Part shown: in pieces, positions 43,202-52,277 of the stretch | How positions within the stretch are numbered: the first letter of the stretch is position 1 | Layout of the letters: every line of letters starts with the position of its first letter | NCBI RefSeq assembly: GCF_000801105.2 | Contig: NC_079512.1 | Location: 27,421,848 to 27,485,847 of the forward strand | Length of the DNA: 64,000 nucleotides | Direction of reading: 5' to 3' | Source of the DNA: Raphanus sativus | Taxonomy: Eukaryota; Streptophyta; Magnoliopsida; Brassicales; Brassicaceae | Made by a program: the position numbers and the translations under genes | The notes under the pieces: model-generated | Seen by the model: the letters and a program-made list of their open reading frames with translations, nothing else | Told to the model about the DNA's origin: nothing | Database searches by the model: none

Positions 43202-44191
43202 TTATGTTCCTTTATCGATGAAGCTTCACAGGGGAAGCTAAGAACTCAAAACGTGGTATGAGACCTGTGTACTTGCACCAAAGCCCGAGCTGCAAAAAAC
43301 CAAGAAAAAAACAAAACAAAAACCTTTAACCTAGGAAACGGTCAACACGTTCACTCTCTTCAACAGAACAAACTACGAAACCTTCAAATAAGGCACAGTA
43401 AATCATAGTACAAAACAAGGTCACAGTTGTTAAACTCGAGCTCAATAAACCAAACAACCTTGGCAGATTGATGAGCTTCCTAAGAATAAACGAAAAATTG
43501 ATACAAGAATTAAACTTTCCATAAACCCTAATTGGCGATGGAACCAAGCACACAACAACGTTCCTAGCTCTCAAGATGAACAAACAAAACAAACCTCGAA
43601 TTGCGCAGAGAAAAAGAATTCAGAAAAAAACCTCGTACCTTTTTCTTCGTGAGTGTTTTGTTTTGGGATCTAGTCTGGGAGACTTTGATCAGCCAAGACT
43701 TTCCATGGAGATAATTACTCCTGAAAGGTCATAGATTTGGGACGACAAAAAAAAAGCTGAAGATTTGAACAAGCAAGAAACTTTCTCACGCGCAATTCAA
43801 TAATCCAGAGAACGTTTAGATCTCCCTCGGAAGCTGAGACTTACGCCGCGGAAATTCAGAATTTACTTGGACAAGCCGTGAAGATTTTTTTTCCGAGAAA
43901 TCTATGAGTCGCGGACGTGAAACCGACAATATTTTGCCCTAATTTTTTTTTTCCAGTTGATGGATTGGTTTGTGTTACACAAACGACGGCAAAACTTGTC
44001 GTTTCTTCCGTATCTCTTTTGGTTCTGTCTTAAATCCGGTTTCCTTTGTATTTTTTGGTACGTTTTCTTACCATCACAGTGAATCACGATTAACGGAAAA
44101 TCCAACCGGTACGCGTATTTTTCATTGATTACAGAAAAAAATCATCAAACTTCGAGTAATTCAGATGAAAATATCGTAGAATTTAGTATTT
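43202..44191. other. EML3-like 5' leader and upstream spacer
   Basis: Contains the upstream untranslated side of the EML3-like gene (CT- and A-rich, 43210-43700) and its promoter. No other gene is seen. Confidence 0.5.
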
Positions 44192-44204
44192 TTAAGATAA
44201 ATTA

Positions 44205-44457
44205 TTTTTTTTTTTTTTTTGAAGATAAAAGGGTTAAACCCGGGTCACTATTGGAACCAGACCTAATCCCCGGGGGAGTCGCAAGCCCGCGGATGGACTC
44301 CTTCTCCTGGGCATTCAAATGGGTCCTAAAGCATGGACCCATATCCGCGTTAGGTGAACAGAACAATGTGACTTAGTTTCGCATAGCAGGAGGATCGAAC
44401 CTGAAACGTGTTAGCGTCCCAGGCCCGTCCACTGCCACTTGACCACAAGGCCCGTTC
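44205..44457 (-). mobile_element. tRNA-related SINE with target-site duplication
   Basis: Perfect 13-bp direct repeats TTAAGATAAATTA flank the element (44192-44204 and 44458-44470). On the minus strand it begins GGGCCTTGTGGTCAAGTGGC, which resembles a Pol III box A, and has GGTTCGATCC as box B. It ends in a poly-A (the T run at 44205-44220 on the plus strand). This is a full-length SINE derived from a tRNA-type promoter. Confidence 0.85.
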
Positions 44458-44712
44458 TTAAGATAAATTACTTTCAATTTTATTTTATTATAAATATATA
44501 ACTTTACAAAAAATAAATTTTGATTACAAAATAAATCGTCAATTATATTCTATGATTAATTAACCTAGACATTATCGTTTAGATGTGATGGAAGAGATTT
44601 TTAAAAGTTTTAAAATAAATAAATAAATACTAAAAATTAAAATATGTATTTTTATAATAGTTTCGAAAGAATTTTTGGACTTCAAACTAAAAAAATCAAA
44701 AAGAAAAATTGA

Positions 44713-44892
44713 AACTATCTTTGCAAAAACTCAATAAATGCAGCTGAACAAGGCGATTACTCAGAGGTCAACAACTTGCTCTGTCTCATGAAACGGCCTT
44801 ACGAGGAACAGCCCGGAATGGGGAAATATGCTCGGTTGCCTCCAGCATGGGATTACAGGCCAGGCGTCTGCATGTTTTCTTGCTCATCCTAG
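44713..44892 (+). pseudogene. Last-exon relic of SelO (selenoprotein O-like AMPylase)
   Basis: The frame ending at the TAG at 44890-44892 reads NYLCKNSINAAEQGDYSEV, then LLCLMKRPYEEQPGMGKYARLPPAW and the family-specific end CMFSCSS. This matches the C-terminus of plant SelO-type proteins (Arabidopsis At5g13030), including the terminal SCSS. The codon just upstream of NYL is TGA and no kinase-fold sequence precedes it, so more than 90 percent of the gene is gone. Its place between EML3 and 5-FCL is the expected collinear position, which marks it as a leftover of gene loss rather than a transposed fragment. Confidence 0.8.
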
Positions 44893-45000
44893 TTTCTCCT
44901 TGCTACTACTTCATTATAGAAAGGAAAGAGGAAACCCACAAAACACTCTTGTAATGGATTGTAGTGACATGAAAACTTTTGTATTTCGCTACAACATCAT

Positions 45001-45160
45001 GGCCCAATGGTAAGGACAGACTCCTTCCTGCATCCAGGTTGTGAGTTCGAATTTTACTGGAGGAAATTAAGTAATGATTTCTGGATACTAACACGGATAT
45101 GGACCTATGCTTTAGGGCCTATTTGCATATACCCCAGATTAATCAAAAAAAAAAAAAAAA
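45001..45160 (+). mobile_element. Second SINE-like element
   Basis: GGCCCAATGGTAAGGAC (box A-like), GTGAGTTCGAATTTT (box B-like), a body of about 160 bp and a 16-base poly-A at 45145-45160. No clear target-site duplication was found. It inserted 3' of the 5-FCL gene. Confidence 0.6.
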
Positions 45161-45324
45161 CATTCGTATTTTCACTATTTTATTTTTTCGTTGAATAAAG
45201 ATTCGTGTACATATAAATATTCATGAACAAAGCTCAGAAAAAGGAACCGATCGAAATGACAAAAGGACTAGCTTCTCTTTTTCTTAGTGATCTGAGCTTC
45301 ATCTCCAAACACAAGCTCCTGAGC

Positions 45325-46962
45325 TCACATTCTATGAATAGAGAGACGACACACAACATGGTCAAAGCATAAATCAGAGAACTCAGGAAAGCTAAAAACG
45401 TTTCTTGTTGTACCTTTCAATAGCACGAGGGCTAATGGGAACCACGCCAGAAGGTGTCACAAGGGCATCGATCATAACATCATTAGGTGTTACAGGGATA
45501 CTTCCGTCCTCAAGAATCTGAGGCGAGTATGACAATGCAACTGCAATAGGATAAAAAAGACTGATTAGCTTATTTCTCTGTTGACAATATTCCGTACTAT
45601 CAGTTTGATTGTGCTCTATACCCATAAGTGGATTGCTCCAGTCGTTTTCCTTTGCACGGTCCTGGTATCTCTTCAAGAAAGTGTCGTAGTATCTTTTTCC
45701 CCCATATAAACAAGTAGAACAGGTTAGACTCCACCATGACAAAGCGATTCTAATTGCAAGTATGAAACTACATTGGGGTGGATGGAAAGATTTTGTGTTG
45801 TGACATAACGCAAAGAGAAAAGTGAAACTTATACTGTGTAAATCTCTTCATTATTACCACTAGTAAGAAGGTCAAGGCGAACTTACCCACCCCCACGACC
45901 TAAACGTCGTCCACATCTGTCAAACGCAAGACCTGACCACAATGAGTTGAAAATAAAATTTCATAAGACACAGAGAGATAAAGACAAAAAAATGGAAAAA
46001 CAACTCTTTTTAAAATACCTGGCAAGATGAATAGATCGATTGGTTCATCAGTTTGCATCACTGTCCACAGAAAGAAAAAAAAAACACAAAGTGTCATCTC
46101 TAGCCGGTGTGATAATACTTATTATGAGGTGGGAGCAGCATAGAATAAATAAAAAAGGACGCTAACCATCTTCACGATCATTCCCGTGAGCATCAACGGG
46201 AGCTGGTTCCAAAATATTCATAGAGTTTGCAATGAGGTCATCCATATGAGATATGTGAAGCATACGCATGTTACTGTTCTTATCCTCTACCCAAGGTACA
46301 TATAGCTTTTTCTGCGCCATTGTATTTGAGTCTAAACAAGAAACAAAATGCAACAATAAATTATTGAAAGTACTGAGATTCTTGCATTGAAAGTAAGTAT
46401 CAATAACATAGACAGATATGCAATCTCATTTGTACTAATAGTAAGGCACATAACAATAAACCAAACACTAATCACAATTAGTCTGACTGATACAAATGAG
46501 CAGTAGTATTAGTAGTAGTACCAGGATGTTGCAGAATATTAGACAGGATTCTACAAGTGTCGACTTCATTGAGAGACTTGCAGCTAATGTAAGCGCACAA
46601 TCTCCGACCTGATTTGAACCAAGGAGCTTCAAGAACAGTGTTCTGAATTGCATCATCTAGAATAGAACCAATCAAGATGATCACTGTTTGTTTGTTTACA
46701 AGAAAAGAAAGAATGAAAGATTAAACCTTGTTGGGTTCGGAGAGAAAGGGTCCATGGCTTTTAGGGATTTGCGGAGAGTGGAACGCACGGCCCGTTTCTG
46801 CTTGAAAATGGAATCGAGTTCCTCTTGGCTTTTGCTGGTGGTGCTCATGGCGACGGTAGTTGATAATCTGGAAACGGTTCGGGTCGAAATCTTGGAGAAG
46901 AGGAAGATTGATGATGATCTTTCTAGTGCTGTCGGGATACAAAAGACGCGAGCTCCAGTCAT
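45325..46962 (-). CDS. 5-FCL: 5-formyltetrahydrofolate cycloligase (5-FCL), one-base insertion in exon 1
   Basis: Eight exons: 46727-46962, 46522-46656, 46167-46331, 46019-46060, 45887-45932, 45622-45692, 45414-45540 and a 7-nt last exon 45325-45331 (AATGTGA, giving the final Arg-Met-stop). The ATG at 46962 gives an organelle presequence (TGARVFCIPTALERSS, then KISTRTVSRLS), consistent with the mitochondrial enzyme of Arabidopsis (At5g13050). The substrate and ATP-binding regions are present: KQKRAVRSTLRKSLKAM, the LFILPG-GLAFDRCGRRLGRGGGYYD nucleotide-binding loop, and PVTPNDVMIDALVTPSG. It converts 5-formyl-THF to 5,10-methenyl-THF. The exons total 829 nt, one too many: CCCTTTCTC near 46752 should have two T. 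As given, the frame ends just inside exon 2. All other exons and splice sites are intact. Confidence 0.85.
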
Positions 46963-47103
46963 TTCATTACAAAAGCTTCGCCGGAACCTCCAAAAGTCGA
47001 TACCACCACTCGAATCTACGTACTGTACGTACACATGTTACTCATTAAACCGAACCGGTAATCGAATTGATTTTGAAAAGCTTTCCAAACCAAACCGAAA
47101 ATT

Positions 47104-47131
47104 ACGGCTTTGTGAGTAAACAATCGCGCAG
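47104..47131. repeat. 28-bp duplicated piece of the ABAP1 relic
   Basis: ACGGCTTTGTGAGTAAACAA and the following TCGCGCAG repeat the sequence at 47208-47235 with one mismatch. It marks a local rearrangement near the truncation point of the ABAP1 relic. Confidence 0.8.
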
Positions 47132-47151
47132 GAAAAATCAACATCACAAAA

Positions 47152-47601
47152 CATTTGGCTCAAGATCTGCTTGTAGCAGCTGATCAGTTTCTGCTCGAAG
47201 GTCTCAAACGGCTTTGTGAGTACACAATCGCGCAGATAAAATACACAAAACCAAGGTATTTAGGTCACTAATTTCTGTGTATAACTAAAATAGACTTTGC
47301 TAATATGTTGGTGCAGGACATATGCGTGGAATTCATGTACGACTTATTAGATACATTCAATGCTTCAGCCTTAAGATGAGCATGCACTCTCTTCGTTCTT
47401 GGGCATTACACTAAGCTCAGCTCTGAACTGTGGTATGCAAAAACATCATTACATCATTTATACAATTTTAGAATTAAGCTTCTCTCTTACTTCTTCTTTT
47501 TTAAACGCAGGTTTCCCAATTTCATAAAGAAAATTATACCTGAAATTCGGAGTTACATCGCTGATATTCTCAAACGGCCAGTCCAAGTTAGCAGTAGCTA
47601 G
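47152..47601 (+). pseudogene. C-terminal BTB relic of ABAP1 (armadillo-BTB protein)
   Basis: Three partial or complete exons remain. About 47155-47235 reads AQDLLVAADQFLLEGLKRLC then EYTIAQ; 47317-47432 reads DICVEFMYDLLDTFNASALR, stop, ACTLFVLGHYTKLSSELW; 47511-47601 reads FPNFIKKIIPEIRSYIADIL then KRPVQVSSS and a stop. This is the end of the BTB/BACK region of ABAP1 (Arabidopsis At5g13060), a partner of the pre-replication complex. The TGA at 47377-47379 replaces an Arg codon (CGA in the expected frame). The armadillo repeats and most of the BTB are missing, but intron positions persist, so this is a truncated genomic copy and not a retrocopy. Confidence 0.8.
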
Positions 47602-48632
47602 TGCAACCATTGTATAAAAGAGATTCTTTTTTTTTTATTAGATAAGTGGTCTATATTTTGTAACTGCTTATATGTTCAATTCAATAATATCAAGAGGCCT
47701 CAACGTCATTTAAAAAAAAAAATCTTTATCAGAAAATCAATTAAGACCAGCTAAATAAAAGGTTGCTTTCTAAATAAATATCCAACCTAGGTCAATAAGA
47801 TCAAATGTTGCATTCATGTCAGCATAATACCATGTAGGACCTGGTTATTATACCATTAAGTACAAAAACAAATCTGAGAAGGTTGGAAATTCACCTGCAG
47901 TCAAAAAAGTCTTTTATCTCACTCTTTTTTTTCTTGCCCGCTCCTTGCACACTTCCTTGCCCACCTTCTAGCACATTTACTTGCCTGCCTTCTTGCACAC
48001 TTCCTTGTCCACCTTCTCTCGCAGACCTCTTTACCCAACGCTTGCTTGAACACTATCTCCTGTATTAGTGTACTTAACAAATACTTAACTGAACTAGTTT
48101 GGTTTACACTTACACCATTCCACACTAAACGTAAGCTCTGTAATGAAGAGAGAGATTCTTATTATAAGGGATAATAAGAATCTATTGTTGCATTTGATAC
48201 CATTCTTCTCAACATAACAATCACATTATTCAAGTAACTTGTAAACGGGAAACCCATCTTTATTAACAAAAATCTCTGAAGCTTGTGGTTTAGGAAATAA
48301 CTTAGAACATTTTATATTTTCACATATGGAGAATTCATATTAGCAATTCCACGTGTGGATCATTAATATTTTCTTTAATCTTTTAGCAAAAAAAAAAAAA
48401 AAAAATTCCATGTGGATCATGGATCATCATATCTTTAGTGATATTATAAATTTATGATCTTATTTTTATCTGAAATCTCAACTGAAATAATCTTATCAAT
48501 ATCATTAGTAGTCAGAAATTTGGAAGAAGAATATGAGCATGTGGATTTTTTTTTTATGAAATTGAATAGTATACATTGTTGAAATAAATAAAAAATAAAG
48601 AAACAAAATCTTAGTAGTCTGCTTAATAGTAA
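47602..48632. other. Spacer with a minisatellite, no gene seen
   Basis: AT-rich non-coding DNA apart from the CTTGC minisatellite near 47.95 kb. Short open frames across the minisatellite are by-products of the repeat. Confidence 0.5.
47933..48017. repeat. Minisatellite with 12-bp modules
   Basis: Successive 12-mers such as CTTGCACACTTC, CTTGCCCACCTT, CTAGCACATTTA, CTTGCCTGCCTT, CTTGCACACTTC and CTTGTCCACCTT follow each other without gaps. A higher-order 48-bp period is visible (the CTTGCACACTTC module recurs). Confidence 0.75.
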
Positions 48633-48872
48633 GAGCATCTCCATCGATCCAGCTCTATTTTATATTTTAAAATGAAGTAAAAGTAAATATGGAGTAACAA
48701 ATGCTCTAACACAATTTCATATCTCACTCCATTTTGAAGTTTACTCCATAAACGGATTAATCTATTTTTTTGTTCATTATTCCATTATGGAGTAGGATTT
48801 GAACAATTTTACTTCATATTCATGTTTACTGTATTTTAGAAGGAAAAATAGAGTTTTACATTAGAGATGCTC
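48633..48872. mobile_element. Harbinger-type MITE (GAGCATCTC family)
   Basis: The 240-bp element is flanked by TAA (48630-48632 and 48873-48875). Its terminal inverted repeats are GAGCATCTCCATC on the left and GAGCATCTCTAATG as the complement of the right end. The interior is AT-rich with TGGAGTA modules in both orientations. It is non-coding. Confidence 0.75.
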
Positions 48873-48875
48873 TAA

Positions 48876-49693
48876 GAGTATTAAAAACATAAATGAATGC
48901 TCCAAATATAAACACTTACACTAAACATTTTCTTCCCAGTATATTCTTTTTGGTTAAATCATTCATCATGTTTCAGCATTCTGTGAGACTTTATGCCTAC
49001 AACAAAGATAAGTAGTACACATGAATTAACAAAAAAAAATCTTAACAATTCATTATGAACTTAGGAAAAATATGCATGTCTAGTAAACACTGATATATAA
49101 GTCTTCTTCTGTAGAAATTTTTTCATTTAGGAAACTTTTGCAATTGCAAATTTACGAAAGAAAAATTCTAAAGAATAAACAAAATCTTTCATTTAGAAGT
49201 CTTCTCTTATAAATAATTAATTATTTTTGTTTTTGAAAATTTTTCGATAATACAAGAGAACACTATTAGAGAAGTAATCTAATATCTACACATGTTTTTT
49301 ATAACATTACAAAGATTTTATGTGACGGTAATAAGATGAAAATCTTCTTTGAAAACTCAAATATATGCAAAACTTCAAGTAATTGCAAAACTAATATGTT
49401 TATTAATCAATCCCAAAACTAATCTGCTGACCAAATATTGAAGTCTTTTTATTTTATTTTATTTTGTTACAAAGAAAATTTAGAAAACTTATATAAAACT
49501 TTTCTACGAAACACACAAAATAGTCGGTTGCAAAATAATAGGTTATGGATCCGAAAATAAAATATTCAGAAATCCAGATCTGGAAATAAAATATTCAGGA
49601 AATCTGAATTGGATCTGATATCTTGATTTTTTGGTTATGATATCTAAATTCGTCTAGATATTGTATTATCATTGTGTATCTAGATTCATATTT

Positions 49694-49748
<55 letters not shown>

Positions 49749-50336
49749 TAGTAAAATTTTATGAATGAATTCTCCGTAAACCACATATCTAGATTTTGAT
49801 ACCATAAATTTTTTAGATATCCGGATCGGTTCTACACATATCTAGATCTTGAAATCATCAATTTCTTGGATATCTGGGTCGGTCTCACCCTTATGATAAA
49901 TATTATCATAAATGGTTTGTTTGGCAATACCAAACAACCACTCCCATTCAAAGGGCTAGAGAAAAAAAAAAGAAGCTGTATTATCATCAACAAGAGAGAT
50001 CTTGGATTTTGATTTCAAAATACAGGTAATGTGTCTGGGGAATTTTTCCTTGTATAGTTTCTAAAAACCGTTTGAATCATATGGATCCTAGTCTCTGTTT
50101 TTGTTTTCCCCCTTTGTATAGCAATTTTTGAGGAAACAGACAATGAATGAATGAATCTTATGTAGGGAACGAAGAGTTGGAGTAAAAGCTGTAGAGAGAC
50201 TAAAATCAATCAAGCTTCTTCTTCTTCTTCTCCGCCATGGATGTACCCACTTGAACAACCCCCAAAAAATTAAAAATAAAATCATCTCTTCGATTTCACT
50301 CGAAAAAACCCTTGTCCTTTTGAAACAGAGATCTCG
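48876..50336. other. Upstream region of the SUVH9-like gene
   Basis: AT-rich spacer with a (TA)n run, followed from about 49900 by the probable promoter and leader of the SUVH9-like gene. A candidate leader exon may end near 50025 (ATACAG|GTAATG). No other gene is seen. Confidence 0.4.
49700..49743. repeat. (TA)n microsatellite
   Basis: About 22 TA units in the upstream spacer of the SUVH9-like gene. Confidence 0.95.
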
Positions 50337-52277
50337 ATGACGACTTCTCACATACCGTCCTTTAACCACATGTCGTCGTCGTCGTCACCTACTCCTCCTC
50401 TGATCCCTAAGCCCGAGCCAGTAACTGATTCCACCGACCTACAAACTCCGATTCCTACCTCATCCTCTCCTCCCAACTTGTACACCGAGTTCAACAACGT
50501 AGCAGAGACTTTCCGCTCAGCTTTCGCACAACGCCTCAAACGCCACGATGACGTCACGGTTCTCAATTCCCTAACCGGCGCAATCGTAACCGTTCCAGAA
50601 GAGCAAGACCCCGTTCCGGTTAGTGTCCCTTCACCCTCCCTCGTAACTCGAAAGCCGAAGCCTCAGGAACGGTCCTCTGAGCTGGTGAGGATCACCGACG
50701 TCGGGCCCGAGGGAGAGAGACAGTTCCGAGAGGTCGTTAGAAAGACGAGGATGATCTACGACTCCCTCAGGATCTTCTTGATCCTCGAGGAGTTGCGCGA
50801 GGACTTCGCCATGGGAAGTGGCAGCAGCAGCAGGAGGAGAGGCAGGGCCGACAGCAAAGCCGCGTCGATGATGAAAGAGCGTTTCTTGTGGCTCAACCGC
50901 GACAAACGCATCGTGGGTTCGATCCCCGGAGTCCAGGTCGGAGACATCTTCTTCTTCAGGCTTGAGCTTTGCGTCATGGGTTTGCACGGGCAGACGCAGG
51001 CAGGGATTGATTATCTCATAGGGAGCAGGAGCTCCAACGGAGAGCCCATCGCCACGAGCGTGATCGTCTCCGGTGGGTACGAGGATGATGATGATCGAGG
51101 GGATGTGATTATCTACACGGGGCACGGAGGGCAGGACAAGCTCGGGAGGCAGGCTGAGCATCAGAAGCTCGAAGGTGGGAACTTGGCGATGGAGAGGAGT
51201 ATGTATTACGGGATTGAGGTGAGAGTCGTTCGTGGGTTCAAGTACGAGAACTCGGTTTCGAGCAAAGTGTATGTCTACGACGGGCTGTTTAGGATTGTTG
51301 ATTCGTGGTTCGATGTTGGGAAGTCTGGGTTTGGTGTTTTCAAGTTTAGGTTGGAGAGGATAGGAGGGCAGGTGGAGATGGGTACTTCGGTTTTGAAGTT
51401 CGCCAAGACTCTTAAAACCAACCCTTTGTCTGTGAGACCGAGTGGTTACATCAGCTTCGATATCTCCAACAGGAAGGAGAAAGCTCCTGTTTATTTGTTT
51501 AACGACATTGATGATGATCGAGAGCCTTTGTACTACGAGTATCTCGCGAGCGCTTCTTTTCCTCGTGGGATATTGTTTCAACGGAGTGGTGATGATGGTG
51601 CGGGTGGATGCGACTGTATCAACGGTTGTGGGAGTGGCTGCCTTTGCGAGATGAAGAACGGAGGTCAGTTCGCTTATGATTACAGTGGGAATCTGATAAG
51701 AATGCGGCCGGTGATACACGAGTGCGGACCGGCTTGTAAGTGCCCTCCGAGTTGTCGAAACCGCGTCACTCAGAAGGGTCTGAGGAGCAGTCTCGAGGTG
51801 TTTAGGTCGGTGGAGACCGGCTGGGGAGTTCGGTCTTTGGATATATTACATGCCGGTGCTTTTATATGCGAGTATGTCGGGGTTGCTTTGACGAGGGAGC
51901 AAGCCAGCATTCTGACCATGAATGGCGATACTCTGGTGTACCCTGCTCGGTTTTCTTCGGCTAGATGGAAAGCTTGGGGAGATTTGTCTGAGGTCTTTCC
52001 TGACGATTACGAGCGGCGACCACCGCCTTCGTATCCTCAGATCCCTCCTGTTGATTTTGCGATGGATGTTTCCAAGTTGAGGAATGTTGCTTGTTACATA
52101 AGCCACAGTACTGATTCGAATGTGATTGTCCAGTTTGTGCTGCATGATCACAATAACATCATGTTTCCTCGTGTTATGCTTTTCGCCGCTGAGAACATTC
52201 CTCCCATGACTGAGCTCAGCCTTGATTATGGAGTATCTGATGATGAATGGAGCCCCAAGCTCGCCATTTGTAACTAA
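50337..52277 (+). CDS. SUVH9: SUVH9-like SRA-SET protein, Pol V recruiter, catalytically degenerate
   Basis: The coding region is intronless, 646 residues. A Ser/Pro-rich N-terminus and a conserved SUVH2/9 segment (AFAQRLKRHDDVTVLNSLTG) come first. The SRA/YDG methyl-cytosine-binding domain follows (about 195-345, with VSGGYEDDDD and YTGHGGQD), then a pre-SET zinc cluster (CDCINGCGSGCLC, HECGPACKCPPSC; about 424-475) and a SET domain to the end. The usual post-SET cysteines are absent: the protein ends LAICN. The normal NHSC catalytic motif is replaced by SHST near residue 587. Both are features of SUVH2/SUVH9, which in Arabidopsis bind methylated DNA and recruit RNA polymerase V rather than methylating histones. 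It resembles SUVH9 more than SUVH2 in the N-terminus. Its Arabidopsis counterpart is on another chromosome (At4g13460, from memory), so its place here suggests a transposed gene copy. The reading frame is intact. Confidence 0.93.
   Translation: MTTSHIPSFNHMSSSSSPTPPLIPKPEPVTDSTDLQTPIPTSSSPPNLYTEFNNVAETFRSAFAQRLKRHDDVTVLNSLTGAIVTVPEEQDPVPVSVPSPSLVTRKPKPQERSSELVRITDVGPEGERQFREVVRKTRMIYDSLRIFLILEELREDFAMGSGSSSRRRGRADSKAASMMKERFLWLNRDKRIVGSIPGVQVGDIFFFRLELCVMGLHGQTQAGIDYLIGSRSSNGEPIATSVIVSGGYEDDDDRGDVIIYTGHGGQDKLGRQAEHQKLEGGNLAMERSMYYGIEVRVVRGFKYENSVSSKVYVYDGLFRIVDSWFDVGKSGFGVFKFRLERIGGQVEMGTSVLKFAKTLKTNPLSVRPSGYISFDISNRKEKAPVYLFNDIDDDREPLYYEYLASASFPRGILFQRSGDDGAGGCDCINGCGSGCLCEMKNGGQFAYDYSGNLIRMRPVIHECGPACKCPPSCRNRVTQKGLRSSLEVFRSVETGWGVRSLDILHAGAFICEYVGVALTREQASILTMNGDTLVYPARFSSARWKAWGDLSEVFPDDYERRPPPSYPQIPPVDFAMDVSKLRNVACYISHSTDSNVIVQFVLHDHNNIMFPRVMLFAAENIPPMTELSLDYGVSDDEWSPKLAICN

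Noticed and set aside
47933..48017. CRISPR-like spaced repeats
   Set aside because: Modules are contiguous 12-mers without spacers, in a plant nuclear context.
47919..48125. Small Arg/Lys/Cys-rich open frame on the minus strand
   Set aside because: It is produced by translation of the 12-bp minisatellite and has no start context or homology.
50631..51719. Antisense open frame of about 360 codons opposite the SUVH9-like gene
   Set aside because: No recognisable domain; the sense frame fully explains conservation as SRA-SET.
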